A DNA stretch of 64,000 nucleotides from NCBI GenBank assembly GCA_034670405.1, contig JAXDDX010000001.1:14652001-14716000 (forward strand), written 5' to 3'. The DNA is from Hoplostethus atlanticus (lineage: Eukaryota > Chordata > Actinopteri > Trachichthyiformes > Trachichthyidae). Positions 34,601 through 54,122 of this stretch are shown one piece after another. The notes under the pieces are model-generated. The model had not been told where the DNA came from and did no database searches. It was given only the letters and a program-made list of their open reading frames with translations. Position numbers and translations under genes: made by a program. Positions within the stretch are counted from its first letter, which is position 1. Each line of letters opens with the position of its first letter.

Positions 34601-37551
34601 AAATGGTGACCTACGAAGTCATGGAAGGTGTTTACTTTTTTATCACTTTAAATGTATTACTATTTTATATGGTGAGAGAAGCACTGTAATAGTAATTATC
34701 TAATTGGTGTGTGTGAGGTTAATTGTTATTAAGAAAATAATTGATATAGTACGTGGCCTTTTTAAAGATTAAGATTAATTGTAATATAGCTTGAGATTAG
34801 TTAGACCAATATGCAAAACAAGTAAGCTAAGGATCAATTAATCAAATCATCCTTCGTCCCTCACCAGATACCGCAGTATTAGCTTGAGTATTCAGTACAT
34901 GCAGGTTACGTACCGAAAGTCGAAAACCCGAATTCCCCACTTCCTCAAAGAGCGTGTTTGAAAGTGAGATGACTTTGTCTGTGAATGTACAATGCGATAG
35001 ATTGATTTAGCTACACGGAATTAAAGCTTGCAGTGGTTACATGGCGATCATTGACGGTGGTTCTGTGGCTCGCTGCAGCCGGTACTTTGATAGTTTACAG
35101 AAGCCATTTGTCTCGGTGCAGAGAGCTTGGCTTGAGTGGGCGGGGGGAAAGGAGACTAGCCGGACATTGGAAGAGCTGCTGTCGGACTCGCTCAACGAGC
35201 TTTGATGGGAAACTCTGAGTGGGAGGTTGGATTTACTTGTACCAGTAATGCATTCAGAAAGGCATTTAGTTGAATTCTATTATTCACACTACGGCAGGCT
35301 TCAGACGGGGCCCAGGTGGCCAAGTGTTATTCCAGTGAGAAAGACAGCTGTGATAGGCAAGATTTAAAGTTTTAATTGATTTTTTTTCAAAAGTAATATT
35401 TTTGCTTTCGGTCTCGAGGATTTGGCCGATGTGTGAATCTTCCACTCATTTCACCCACTTGCTTATACACACGCACGCACGCACGCATACGTAAACAGAG
35501 CCGTAGTCCGCAGACAGGGCTGTAATGAAATCCCAGCCATCCCCCTCAATAAGCACAAGAGAGCCCTCCATGTCAGGCCACTCCAGCTAGCCCTTGTTAA
35601 ATGATTGGAACATTAAATGGAACATCAAAAGCCACTCCACCTGACGGCTGGGAAATGGCTCTTTGTGGTGTATCCTCATGAAAAAAAATCAGGTTTCAGA
35701 GCGTCCACTTTAGTCATTCATTCAAACGCCACTGTGTTTTGATTGCTGGAGGCTTTATTATTTTATTAGAAAACTGTGACTTGCATATACCGCCTGATGG
35801 ACACTTTTATCCAAATCGCCTTGTGAGTGCCTACATTTTTTTGTGACGCCAGCGGGGAATTAAACCCCCCCCCCCCAACGTGGCAAAGACCCCGCTAGGC
35901 AATACAGAACCACAACACGGACTCGTATTCTTGAGGCGCCGGCTTCCTGACGGGGCTGTGCCCTGCTAAAGGTGAACAGAGGAGCAGTGCAGCCACACAG
36001 GGACCACTACAGTGATGGATGGGTGATAGAGAGGAAAAGAAAAGGTCACAGCTGTGATTTAGGACGAGGGGAGGAGGTCCTGCTTGTCTTTGTAGATTGG
36101 ACCCTGGGGCCTTGTTCTGGCACCGCTCCACCTCTTTCTCTATATCCTTTCCTCTATCCTTATCTCCGCCTTCCCCTCTCGCCTTCCCTCCCCCCCCTCC
36201 TTTTAGAGCCACCCACTCCTGACACGGGAGCACCCGGGATTTAGGAGGAGAGGTTGAAATGATGACAGAGACACAATAAAACAGTTAGGGTGTGAGAAAC
36301 ATGCAGGGGAAAGAAAAAAAAAAAGAGTAGAAGGGTTTCGAAAAGGGGAAAAAAGAACATTGAGAGGGGAGAGGCAGGCAGACAGACAGCGGTGCGTCCC
36401 TCCAGGGATTATCTGACACTTCCACTTTCATCTGCAGCCTCTCACTCCTCTGCCCGCCACACCACTCTGTCAGTTATCAGCCGAGACGTCACAGAGAAAA
36501 GATGGGCGGAGAGAGAGGAGTATTTTGGCAAGGGGGAAGGTGATGGGGTGAAAGAGATCTCACCAAGATGGGAGAGAGAGAAGTAAAAAAAAAAACCACG
36601 ACTGTAGGGTAGGTTTGAGGAAATGGTAGACTAGACGGAGACGTGGGGAAGAACATGAGTGAGAGAAGAGGGCAGGAGTTAAAGGTGAGAGAGCAAGGGG
36701 AGGAGGAGGAGACATAAAAGGGATCACCCATCTCCATCAACAGGGCAGGATAGGGAAGCAACAGAGCTGATTTGTGATGGGCACTCTGTGTACGTCTGTG
36801 GACCTTTATCTTGTCTAATCATCCCCACCCCCTCTCTGTTTTCTTTTTCTTCTTTTCTTTGTTGTTTTCGTCTCTATAAAGTCATGAGGCAGGGTGATAG
36901 ACTTCTGCTTTGAATCTTCTCTGCATGCATCTAAGTGAGCTTGTGTGTTTTTCTAATTTTAAATGAAAACTTCTGTTTCCCCCATTCCCTCCTTACCTCC
37001 CCCAGAGTGAGTTCCCTCAAATGGCCCAGTTCTCCAGCCTGTCTCCCATCCCAGGCTTCTCCTCCTGGCTCCAAGGCCTTCTCAGCCAGGGCAGGAAGGA
37101 GGGCCGGGGCTCCGACCTCCTGTCTGAGCAGGAGTGGAGGGAGGTGGAGCAGGCCACCGACATGGCCCCAGGGACCCCGCCTCTGGAGGCCCTGCGCAAG
37201 CTGATCAGCACCACCGAGTGGTTGCACTCCGAGCGCCTGGCCCGTGTCCTGGAGCCTGTCCTGATGCGGCTCTGCGCCTGGTACCTTTACGGGGAGAAGA
37301 GAAGAGGCTACGCTCTCAACCCGGTGGCCAACTTCCACCTGCAGAATGGTGCCACTATGTGGCGGCTCAATTGGCGTGCTGACACCAGCCCCAGAGGTGT
37401 GGCGAACTCCTGCGGCATCATGGTGAACTATCGTTACTTCCTGAACGAGACGCCTAATAACAGTGCTCTTTACCTGCAGAATAAGGTCATCAAAACCTCG
37501 GAGCAGGTGCTGGGACTGGTGTCCCAGTTCCAGAAAAACAGCAAACTGTGA
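25104..37551 (+). CDS. mlycd: malonyl-CoA decarboxylase, complete five-exon gene
   Basis: The exons join to 505 codons including the stop (504 aa; human about 493). The enzyme converts malonyl-CoA to acetyl-CoA and CO2, relieving inhibition of fatty-acid import and supporting oxidation in mitochondria and peroxisomes. Domains: an Arg-rich presequence (1-38), the helical N-terminal domain (about 50-210) and the GNAT-fold catalytic domain (from about 211). Catalytic residues by homology with human Ser329 and His423 are Ser336 in [10 protein letters not shown] and His434 in [11 protein letters not shown]. The C-terminus NSKL ends in a canonical SKL peroxisomal signal. Met49 begins [13 protein letters not shown], aligned with the internal start of the mammalian protein. 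All four introns are GT-AG and all phases agree (0, 2, 0, 0). There is no sign of decay. Its 5' end faces the topoisomerase gene. Confidence 0.97.
27668..28160 (-). mobile_element. L2-like LINE fragment, antisense to mlycd
   Basis: Read on the minus strand with frameshifts, it gives the C-terminal part of a fish L2-type reverse transcriptase [18 protein letters not shown], followed by [17 protein letters not shown] and [17 protein letters not shown] blocks. It has many stops and no 5' part. Confidence 0.6.
28440..29330 (+). mobile_element. L2-like LINE reverse-transcriptase remnant, sense strand
   Basis: In shifting plus-strand frames it shows [21 protein letters not shown]-x-GF followed by a [23 protein letters not shown] block, then [25 protein letters not shown] and a terminal Trp-Asn-Asn region. 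This is the order of the last half of L2-type reverse transcriptases. Heavily mutated. Confidence 0.65.
30627..30651. repeat. (TA)n microsatellite
   Basis: About 12 TA units in mlycd intron 1. Confidence 0.9.
32004..32116 (+). CDS. mlycd: mlycd exon 2
   Basis: 113 bp after a CTCTCTTCCAG acceptor: [20 protein letters not shown] then [17 protein letters not shown] plus two bases of a Gln codon. It matches the SEWFSxGxLxLERxTWxSPCExLQKIS block of malonyl-CoA decarboxylases. The donor is GTAAGG. The following intron is only 116 bp. Confidence 0.96.
32233..32389 (+). CDS. mlycd: mlycd exon 3
   Basis: 157 bp: one base completes Gln220, then [40 protein letters not shown] and [12 protein letters not shown]. 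This is the start of the GNAT-like catalytic domain ([10 protein letters not shown] and [12 protein letters not shown] are family hallmarks). It ends in phase 0 at a GTTAGA donor. Confidence 0.97.
32820..32972 (+). CDS. mlycd: mlycd exon 4
   Basis: 153 bp (51 codons, phase 0 at both ends): [20 protein letters not shown], then [20 protein letters not shown] and [11 protein letters not shown]. The [17 protein letters not shown] motif is family-specific. The donor is GTGGGT. A degenerate copy of this exon's 3' end lies just downstream in intron 4. Confidence 0.97.
33028..33071 (+). repeat. degenerate duplicate of mlycd exon 4 end and splice donor
   Basis: About 44 bp aligning with the last part of exon 4 and its donor (CCTCATCAAGA...GGTC-GAGAACT...GGGT), with one indel and about eight substitutions. 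It starts 55 bp after the real donor. Shorter echoes (CTCATCAA, GGAACTAC) follow to about 33,390. Confidence 0.5.
33619..33772. mobile_element. hAT-type foldback MITE, copy 2
   Basis: Starts CAGTTGTTCTCGATCCTGG and ends TTGAGAACCACTG, with internal TACCAGGTAAATAATTGCAT and CCCAGGTG repeats. Target duplication not clear. It lies in mlycd intron 4, about 470 bp before copy 3. Confidence 0.65.
34243..34409. mobile_element. hAT-type foldback MITE, copy 3, with exact 8-bp target duplication
   Basis: A 167-bp near-palindrome beginning CAGTGGTTCTC and ending GAGAACCACTG. It is flanked by identical GATTGAGC at 34,235-34,242 and 34,410-34,417. An 8-bp duplication and CAGTGG ends are hallmarks of the hAT superfamily. 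It has no coding capacity, so it was mobilised in trans. Confidence 0.85.
37006..37551 (+). CDS. mlycd: mlycd exon 5: catalytic Ser and His, peroxisomal C-terminus
   Basis: 546 bp including TGA, after a TACCTCCCCCAG acceptor. It contains [10 protein letters not shown] (Ser336, human Ser329), [31 protein letters not shown] (His434, human His423) and the terminal QFQKNSKL. The codons are GC-rich compared with the flanking AT-rich intron, as expected for a coding exon. A long open frame on the opposite strand here is only a shadow. Confidence 0.97.
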   Translation, partial: SEFPQMAQFSSLSPIPGFSSWLQGLLSQGRKEGRGSDLLSEQEWREVEQATDMAPGTPPLEALRKLISTTEWLHSERLARVLEPVLMRLCAWYLYGEKRRGYALNPVANFHLQNGATMWRLNWRADTSPRGVANSCGIMVNYRYFLNETPNNSALYLQNKVIKTSEQVLGLVSQFQKNSKL

Positions 37552-45700
<8,149 letters not shown>

Positions 45701-45879
45701 TTTAAATGCTAGCACTGTTGTTGATTGCTGTTCTCATAGGAGCTAGTGAGGTATTGAGGAGCTACAAACGGCAGGGTATGATTGGTGATTGGCCAAGACG
45801 GGGTCATGGCCAATCATGGCGATTCATTATTAATTCTGGTCCTCGTACTCATCATTGTACGCTTTATGGTTTGGTCAAC

Positions 45880-46390
45880 TGGCCTGTCACTAAATCTACG
45901 CAAAAAATGTGTATATTTTTGTGTACAAGGCCATGCTGGGCAAACTCCCCTCATATTTATGTAATCTCCTGACACAGACCTCCAGCACCATTCAGCTTCG
46001 TTCCACCAGGTGGCTTTCTTACCAGGTTCCAAGGGTCCTTACTGAGTGGGGGAAAAACGCCTTCTCCTACTGTGCTCCCTGGACTTGGAATAATCTGCAG
46101 AGTATACTACATCTACTACATCTGACTAATTTAATTTAAAGCCATGTTAAAGGTCCATGTAACTGAGAATTGCACCTGCTTTAATTGAGCTGGATTTAGT
46201 CTCTTCCTTGTGTGTTTGATGTGTGTATTCCCTGTCTGTTGTGTTTTTATTTTTGTATTTTGCTGTTTGTATTCCCTGTCTGTGTTTTTTATTTATTTTC
46301 ATTTTAAACTGTAACTGGCAAACTGTCTTGGCCAGGTCTCCCTCAGAAAAGAGATTTCAATCTCAAGGGACTTCCTGGTTAAATAAAGGT
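45880..46390 (+). mobile_element. LINE 3' end (L2-type) remnant with A-rich tail
   Basis: From about 45,909 the frame reads YKAMLGKLPSYLCNLL, then LRSTRWLSYQVPRVLTEWGK and FSYCAPWTWNNLQS, a reverse-transcriptase C-terminal end. It is followed by a 3' UTR with AGATTTCAATCTCAAGGGAC, CTGGTTAAATAAAGG and an A-rich tail to about 46,418. The 5' part is missing. Confidence 0.65.
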
Positions 46391-46577
46391 ATATAAAAAA
46401 AAAATAAAAATAAAAAACTGTTGCTGAGATACCATGGACACAACTGGCAACTCTCAAGTTGCCCCATAGACACACCATGGCGTGCGTGCGTGTATGTGAA
46501 ACACATGCATAGACCCCAGGAATAGAAAATAATAACACACAAGAATATGTGCACGTGTACCTCCTTCACACCATGCC

Positions 46578-46740
46578 ACATTACATTACAGGCATTTAGC
46601 AGACGCTTCTATCCAAAGCCACTTACTATAAGTGCATTCAACATAGGTAGGCAAGAGAACTACTAGTCACCAGAAATCGTAAGTGCATTTCCTTCCTGAA
46701 CAAGCAACAAGAGCAGAACCAGTGCCAGGTAAGGTAAAAG
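46578..46740. repeat. common teleost interspersed repeat
   Basis: Contains ATTACATTACAGGCATTTAG then CAGACGCTTCTATCCA and ACTTACTATAAGTGCATTC, sequence I recognise as a widely dispersed fish repeat. Family name not certain. Confidence 0.45.
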
Positions 46741-47418
46741 TGCAATAAGTTAGCTACCTACTTTTTATTTTGGTGCATTTTTACTTCTTTTTGTTTTTAA
46801 ACAAATAAAATAAATCGGCAAGTGCTAAGAGGAAGGTCTCAACGTAAATCTTACATCCAGACAATATCCAGATATATGATCTGCATGTCATCTGACATCT
46901 GGTATTGAAGTGAAAATCATGTCGGAAGATTCTTGTTTTTTTTTTTTTGGTGACATCTTTGGTGCTATGCGCTCATCGCTGTGGTGTTTTGCACCAAAGC
47001 AAACTCTTGCGATGCAACGTTATCAATCTCATGTGTTTTTAGCATGTTCTTATAACCAAGATTAGAGCACTGTTAGCAAGGTAACCACTTGTGTAAATTG
47101 TTATTGTTGCTCTCTATATCTGATTCATTTGTGTTGCAAAAAGACAGTCAGCAGAAAATCAGGCAATACAGCCGAGTAGAAACAACTGATTACAACTGAA
47201 ACAACTGTTTATTTCCGCTAATCACCTACGTGTTATATGTGGATTGGAAACGCTACACGGCTCAGTTTCGATGTGCTGCAAAGCACCTCTGACCATCTGC
47301 TTGGGTGGTTTTGGGTGATCGGATTAAGAACTGCTTTCAGCGTATCTTTGATGCTTTTACACCTGGATTTTAATTAAGTTAAACCCTCTCTGAAAAAAAG
47401 GAAATCGAAATGCCAAAC

Positions 47419-47454
<36 letters not shown>

Positions 47455-50400
47455 TACACTTATACTCACAGCTGCTTTTCAGCTTTGCATTTTGCTCTCA
47501 ATTTTCTAGAAAGATAGAAAACCAGACAAATGCATTATAGTGTTTGGGCAGCCTTGAAATGGAAGACCAAAGGAACATTAATGGATCTATCAAGCCTCTC
47601 ACTGTCCTCCTTCCAACCATAGACATCACAAACAACCTTGTTCCTACACTGCCACGGACAGCTTAACCAATCTGAGGCAAAGTAGAGGAATAAACAAGCC
47701 TGCAGAGGAGAGGAGAAGAGGAGGAGAGCAGAAAGAAGAGAGAGGCGAGGATGAGTGGAAAAAACATGAAAGAAATAAGATACATTATGAAGAAAGAGAG
47801 TACATCGTTTTGGCAGTTTTCCTGTTCGTATGCGATATGCAGTTTACTGTTTCTACTTCTGGCAGCCTCCCACTGGGTCCTTCCCTCCGCTAACCAAAAT
47901 ACGTTGTCCGCAGGCCGAACCAAAACACTTCCTCCCAGGCTGACTCTTCCCTTGCACAACTGTCCGGCACGTCTGCTTGACCCGACATTTACCATGCATG
48001 TAATCTTTTTACAGTGCACACAGATAGAAACACGGGAATGATGTCTTAGAGGGTAAATGGTAAAAGATGGAGGGAGAAGGAGAGAGAGAGAGAAAGTGAA
48101 CGTAATCCCCATATTATACACTGTATAATTGGTGAAGTGCTTCTTCTTTCTGTTAATCCCTCTGAGACACACCTACAGTACATGTATGTATTTTACCAGA
48201 GGAGTGCAGGATGGGAGTGGCATCCACCGAGTAGGTAGGGGGCTCAGCGGGGCGCCCAGACCACCCTGCGCCCCGGAAATCCAATACCATATAAAGTCCA
48301 TAACGGACAAAAACAAAGGAAGAAAAGTCAGGGAGAAAGAGAGGAATGATCAGATAGAAACAGAAATGAAGAGCGCTTGAAAAAGAGGTTGCAACTCTAT
48401 CTCCAAATTTGAAGAGGCCGAGAGATGATTGCAGGCCACTCAGAGTCCTGCCTCCGCTCCTCTCAGTCCGACAGCCATAGCACTAGGCAATAAACTGAGC
48501 TGTGAGCAGCAGAAGAGGCTCCTCTACAGTGTGTAGATGTTTTGAATTTTAACTCACCTTCCTCGTCGCTCTGCCCTCCCCCTCTCCCCATCCTCTCTCT
48601 CCCCCCGCCTCTCCATGTTTCAGCTACTTTACATCACACAGCTTTCCCTTGTGCCTCAGCCTATCTCCCCGTCTTTATCTCCTATCTCCTCCTGCCCAGT
48701 GTGCCTCATTGGCTTTGCATCAGATTGAGATCCCATTTACATTAGAGGTAGATTACATTTGCATTAGATAAATATTACTTACAATACCCACAAGGCACAT
48801 TATGCTTTTTAATACTTAGTATGGCATTAGGGTAGGCGTCAAGCCATGCCTGGTTATCTACGCTACCATCTCTCTCTCTCTCTTTCCATTCAATATCTAC
48901 GTCAAACAGACACATGGTGTTCTGGAGGCATCATTGCAAACATCAACCATATTACACCAAGGAATGATCTTTGCACGTTAATGGATCAGATTTGTGTGAA
49001 AGTGAAGTTTGAAGTGAAGTTTGCAGATAGACATACAAACACACACCTATGGGCAATTTAGAGCCTTCAATCCACCTGACTTGCATGTCAGAAAACCCAC
49101 ACATAGAGGACCAGGAGCCAGGCAGCCTTTTCAAGTCCACCGTCATGCTTAATTTTCATTACTGTCAGTTAGTGGATCAGCTGACTTAAAATGTTAGGTA
49201 TCTGCCGTAATGATGACAGACGTTGTTAAATAATTGCAGCCAGTGCTTCTTATACTACGGTCAAGAGATGTTGGTAAAACAAATGCAATGGAAGTCGAAA
49301 TTCCAAGTTACAAGTTGATTTCTCAGCTCCCAAGTTTTCCGAGATGCAGTTACCTGTATTATTTTTAAGATGTTTATAATCCTCAAAATCTCACCATTGC
49401 TCAACATTAAATATATCAAATTTATCACTTTTGTGGAAACCGGTTAAATGTTGCACTTACAGTTGCTAACGTTTTATGCTAACTAGCTAGCTAACGTTGC
49501 TAAATATCTTTGCCCCAGATATATTTTTTGTACATCTTGTACAATTGATTATATTTTGTACATTGTCAAGAATTTCTGAGTAGGCTGCCCGATGTTACTA
49601 GACATACTGAGATGCCCCATAATGCATTGCTGCTCCATGGCCATACATCACTTTCAGAGGTGGACGATAAAGCTGGTGCAGTAATCACTTTATCAACCCT
49701 GTAGCTGACCCTGTGCTCTGACCTCTCCGTGGAGGGGGCAAGAGAAAAAAAATTCCCATCACAGTCCTCATAAAATTTTGTGAAGCACAAACTCTATATA
49801 TTGTTCCTCCACCGCAAATTGAATTATGTGACAAAACCATAAATTGCACATGCTGTTTTCATCTGTTTGTCACGTGAAAAGGTTAGCTAACAGTTACGCT
49901 CAGGCAAAGAAAACAACTTTTAAGGTTACAATTTTTGTCATGGTTAAATAAGAATAATTTTGGCTAAAAAAGCAAAACTTCACTCACAGTAGAAAACTTC
50001 TTCATCAATTGGGAATTGAACCCAAGTGTATATGCTGATCCACCACCCTGACCTCCACACCCTTCCTTTCTACTGCTGGTTATTCAGTAACACAAACTAT
50101 AGCTGTTTCTATAAGCCTTATGGGGGGTATTTTTCTCACTCTTTAGGCATGGAGCAGGTATTTACATTTCGCAAAATGTTGGGAGACCAGGCAGAAATTT
50201 CCCTACAAGGAAGTTTTTTATTATTATTGCCATTACACATGTTGTAAAGCCACCGGCAGAACGTAAGGAACCAGCTACAGTATAGCCCAGGATGTGGGCT
50301 ATTGGTGTGATAATGTTAATAATGTGATCTGATGATCGCTGGGTGTCATGAAGGACTCTCACATTACAGAGTGGGAAAGTAAGTGACTCTTCTGATTGGT

Positions 50401-51983
50401 AATTGATCTGGATGACTGCTGTTGAACTCTTGCAGGAATGGTCATCCGCAGAAAAACGGCGACCCATTTGAGCGCGGAGAGCTCTATTATCGTGAATCAA
50501 AAGGTGCATAGCCCAAAGCGCAGTCAAAGCGCTTCAGCTCTTTTCCTTTCCTTTAAAAGCAGTGCTCTGTCCGCCACGGCGCTCTGACAATTTGGTGATG
50601 GAAGAGAGCGGTCGGAAAGCTTCTCCCAAGAGGGAAGTGATGTCCTTGTGCGCGAGGTGCAGCATTGCCACAAGCACATATATGGCTTACTTAACCAGTC
50701 AGAGAGCCTTTTATGAAGAAAAACGTTATGCTACGTTGGATGATCATTCTCGCCACAGCCACATGTGTATATTGTTGAAAAAACGTGTTTGATTTTTTTC
50801 CTGCTTGAGGGATTTATATAGAAGTCAAATTGGCCAACATATCATCCACAGAAAGGGTTGGTAAGCTTTTGAATAGGATCTGTTCATGCGTGCCATAGAC
50901 ATCACGTGTCCATGAAAATAGCCTAGAACCCACCTGCACTGTACGCTGTAGAATCCTACCCGCAGAATCCTTGCCCCCAGAATTTCATCGCGCTGTTGGA
51001 GCGTTACCGACACACCCACTGCTGCGCCGCTCCTTCCACTTAGGCACCGTCAAGTTCACGATAAGTCACCAAAAATACCATACGACAGGAAAACAAAACA
51101 AAACTGTGTGTGCCTGTATCTTGTGTTGCTGATCACAATTTTAAACATATAATTCGATTAAGTGCTGGAAGTATTTCCATCACCCTCGTCTGCTGATGCG
51201 CCGTTTACAAACTCGGACCCAAAATTTGACGGGGGTCAAGATATATGACTCCATCCGTTAAACTAACTCCAACGGAAATTTACCCACCTTCATCAGGGAG
51301 GTATCAAATGGCAATCAAGCTGTAGCCTACGCCCCCGAAAGTGCGAGACAGATTCAGTCACAGTTAGTTGATGATGAATCCATGTATGATGAGTTAAGGG
51401 AGACAGGAAGAATCCTTGTCCTCTGGATGTACCAGTAGTGTCAATAGAAATGGGAGAAGTCAAGCGCTAAATGACTCATTATGATGTCCACGCATGACAT
51501 CCTGCATTAGCATATCGAATCATGCTAGCGCTGAGCTGCCCTTGAGTTGGAGGCAAGGGGATGTGTGTATATGTGAGGCATGGTGCCGGCTCACACACAC
51601 TCACACACACACACACACACACACACACGTGTACATGCCTGCAGACACGCACACAAGCTCTCGGTCTCTCTCTCTTTCTAAGAATGGAAAAGCAGTTAGC
51701 AAAGTGTTCAGTGATTTCATGACGAGAATGGAAGCAAATCATCTCTGGAAACAACGCTGAGGCTGCTAGCTCTTCTCTCCATCTCTTTTCATTAAAATGA
51801 AAATGAGACAGTACATCCATCTTACTGCTGAACTGATATGTAGCCAGAAAGTAAGTCATGTGAAAGCATTCAATATTCATTTAAATCACTATGCCACTGG
51901 CATGTACAGTATGCATTTCAATAAATTAATCCTTTGCCCTGTCAGGAAATAACACTGGTCATAAAAGGTGGAAAATCATTTTT
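46741..51983. other. intergenic, no gene recognised
   Basis: 5.2 kb with (CA)n arrays (about 47,424-47,451 and 51,601-51,628), GA/CT-rich stretches (47,700-47,745, 48,060-48,095, 48,540-48,610) and the Harbinger-type fragment at 50,535-50,716. Long frames here come from low-complexity composition. Confidence 0.5.
50535..50716 (+). mobile_element. Harbinger-type SANT/Myb-like gene fragment, copy B
   Basis: Frame from 50,618 reads SFSQEGSDVLVREVQHCHKH then IYGLL and continues to a stop near 50,716. It is homologous to copy A at 18,871 ([15 protein letters not shown]). The FSQE...VLVxEV...IYG pattern is that of the SANT/Myb-like domain encoded by Harbinger elements. Upstream CCTTTAAAAGCAGTG is shared with copy A. 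Confidence 0.5.
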
Positions 51984-52676
51984 ATGGAGGTATTTCCCTG
52001 CCAAACAGAAGTGTATCATGATTTGCAAGAGCGAAAAACAATCTGAGCAAGAAAATCTGATTTGTATTCAAAAAACTCTCTTTTCAGTTACGCTTTTATA
52101 CTTGCAAACGTCAATTTTGTGCGCACCGACTTTTGTCACTGTTCCAGCGCGCAAAGCCTGACAAAACTATTTGCAAGCATGTGGACCAGGATTTGCAAGC
52201 AAAGGGGGAGGCGGGGGCTAGAACAGAGAGCTATCTGATTGGTGCACGGAGACTGATCACTATGCTCTGCACTGATTTGATACAGAACGTGTCACTCTGA
52301 CTGGCACCGTAACATTGTGTTACTCCTGCCAAAAATCGATTTCCGGGATATTGTATTCCGGGAGAGGTGGGATGTCTGTGATCAGTCTCCGTGCACCAAT
52401 CAGGTAGCTCTCTGTTCTAGCCCCCGCCTCCCCCTTGCTTGCAAATCTTGGATCGCGCTTACAAATCCTGGTCCACACGCTTGCAATTTTGTCAGGCTTT
52501 GAGCGATGAAATAGTGACAAAAGTCGACGTGCGCAAAATTGACGTTTGTGTAAAAGCGTAACTGAAAAGAGAGTTTTGTGAATACAAATCAGATTTTCTT
52601 GCTCAAATTGTTTTTCGCTCTTGCAAAATCATGAGTTACACTTCTGAAAATAGTTTTGGCAGGGAAATACCTTCAT
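51984..52676. mobile_element. 693-bp foldback element with long inverted repeats
   Basis: Left arm 51,984-52,260 and right arm 52,378-52,676 are near-complementary, from ATGGAGGTATTTCCCTGCC / GGCAGGGAAATACCTTCAT at the ends to GTGCACGGAGACTGATCAC / GTGATCAGTCTCCGTGCAC at the centre. The spacer is 117 bp. The right arm has a small extra segment. There is no coding capacity. Non-autonomous DNA transposon or foldback element; family unknown. Confidence 0.85.
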
Positions 52677-54087
52677 ACATGTTTGTCTCTCAAGAGGATT
52701 TCGCAAAAAGTTCACAAAGTTCACGATGTTGAGAGAAGTGGAGACGTCGACTGTGGAAGTCTTTTGTGCAATCGACTTACAACTCACATCTTAAAGTGTT
52801 GTATCCGTGCTGACCCGGAGGCCTGCATAATCCTCTCTCCATACCAAAATTCTCGGTTTTGCTCGCATCCTTCCTTTTTTTTGCCTCTTGGCTTATTCCT
52901 TTTGGATCCTTGTGGAACAAAGCGCCACAACCACGCTTCTCCAGCAGAACCTGCTCTGTACTGTTTTTTTTTACATCGTTCCAAGTGGTTCCTGCTTTCT
53001 TCGTCATTTGTTGTTATTTTTGGCCTCCATAAAGAAAAAAATAGATTCTGGACAAGTTTGAACTTCACACTCTCCTCTACTGTGTTGCCAGACTTTAGGT
53101 GTCAACCTCACAGATTTCTCTGGTTGCTTTTCAAGCTGTTCTGAGTGTGTGGGTGTTCTGCCATGTTGGTGTCATGATATTAACACTGCTGGTGTTATAT
53201 ATACCTCCTAAAATGAAACACCTACATGAAGTATTATGGCATTGGACCACTCTGAGCTGTGAACAGCTTCTGGAAATAGGCTTGTGCTTTGGAAAAAAAA
53301 GGTGTGATTTTAAACAACATAGGCCAAACTGAGGTGAGATTTTATAGCGTGCATCCTCCCCGAGATGGAAATTCAATTACAATTATTTTGACATATCTTC
53401 TTATATTAGACAACTTATTAACAATGGATTCAACTTTTTTAAATAACAGTTTTTTTTAAAGCTCAAGCTGTTATAGCTCTTAGACACTCATTACAACAAC
53501 ATTAAGGGTTGCCTCATTGGTGTTCCTGGTTAGACTGGTTCTATAGGAGACGGTCCCATATAAGGCTACGTCCACACTAAGCCCTTTAAATTTGAGTCAA
53601 AAGTCGTCCACACTATAACGTCAGATTTATCCACTTGGGAAAGCGTTTTCGGAAAGCTCCGTTTTTCGGGGGCTCGAAAACGCCGGCTAGGATAAGATAG
53701 GGAGCATGATCCTCCCTAGAATTTTTAACTTCTTTCTTAAAAAGTTGTTGATTCTGCTGTATTTTTGCACTTGCTAGTAGGCCACAAAGACAGCATTTGT
53801 AGTCTTGACCCAGACACGTGAGTTCAGTCGTCCTCTGTGATAGCAGTTAATATGAGGAAAATTGACTTAAGAGTTCTCCATCTGGTGTACCACTACCCAT
53901 CTGTATGATGTCTGCTTCCTGCTTTATGTTTTCTGTCCAATCAGGACGGAAAACACAATTATCAGAGAAAAGAGCAGGCCTGCTTTCACAGCATGCCCAT
54001 TATATATCATTATATATAATGTACGCAGAGAAACATTCTGAGACACCTGCATGCACAAGTACACACACACACACACACACACGCACG

Positions 54088-54122
<35 letters not shown>

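Larger units (their letters stand above)
32973..37005. other. mlycd intron 4, with two MITEs and an exon-derived duplication
   Basis: 4 kb. It holds a degenerate copy of the exon 4 3' end (33,028-33,071), MITE copies 2 and 3, a possible hAT-like terminal sequence near 34,129-34,200, and pyrimidine/purine-rich tracts at about 36,125-36,210 and 36,480-36,720. No additional exon is needed, since the phases of exons 4 and 5 match. Confidence 0.7.

Noticed and set aside
47663..48172. 169-codon minus-strand frame
   Set aside because: It runs through GA/CT-rich low-complexity sequence and encodes Leu/Ser-rich strings with no motif.
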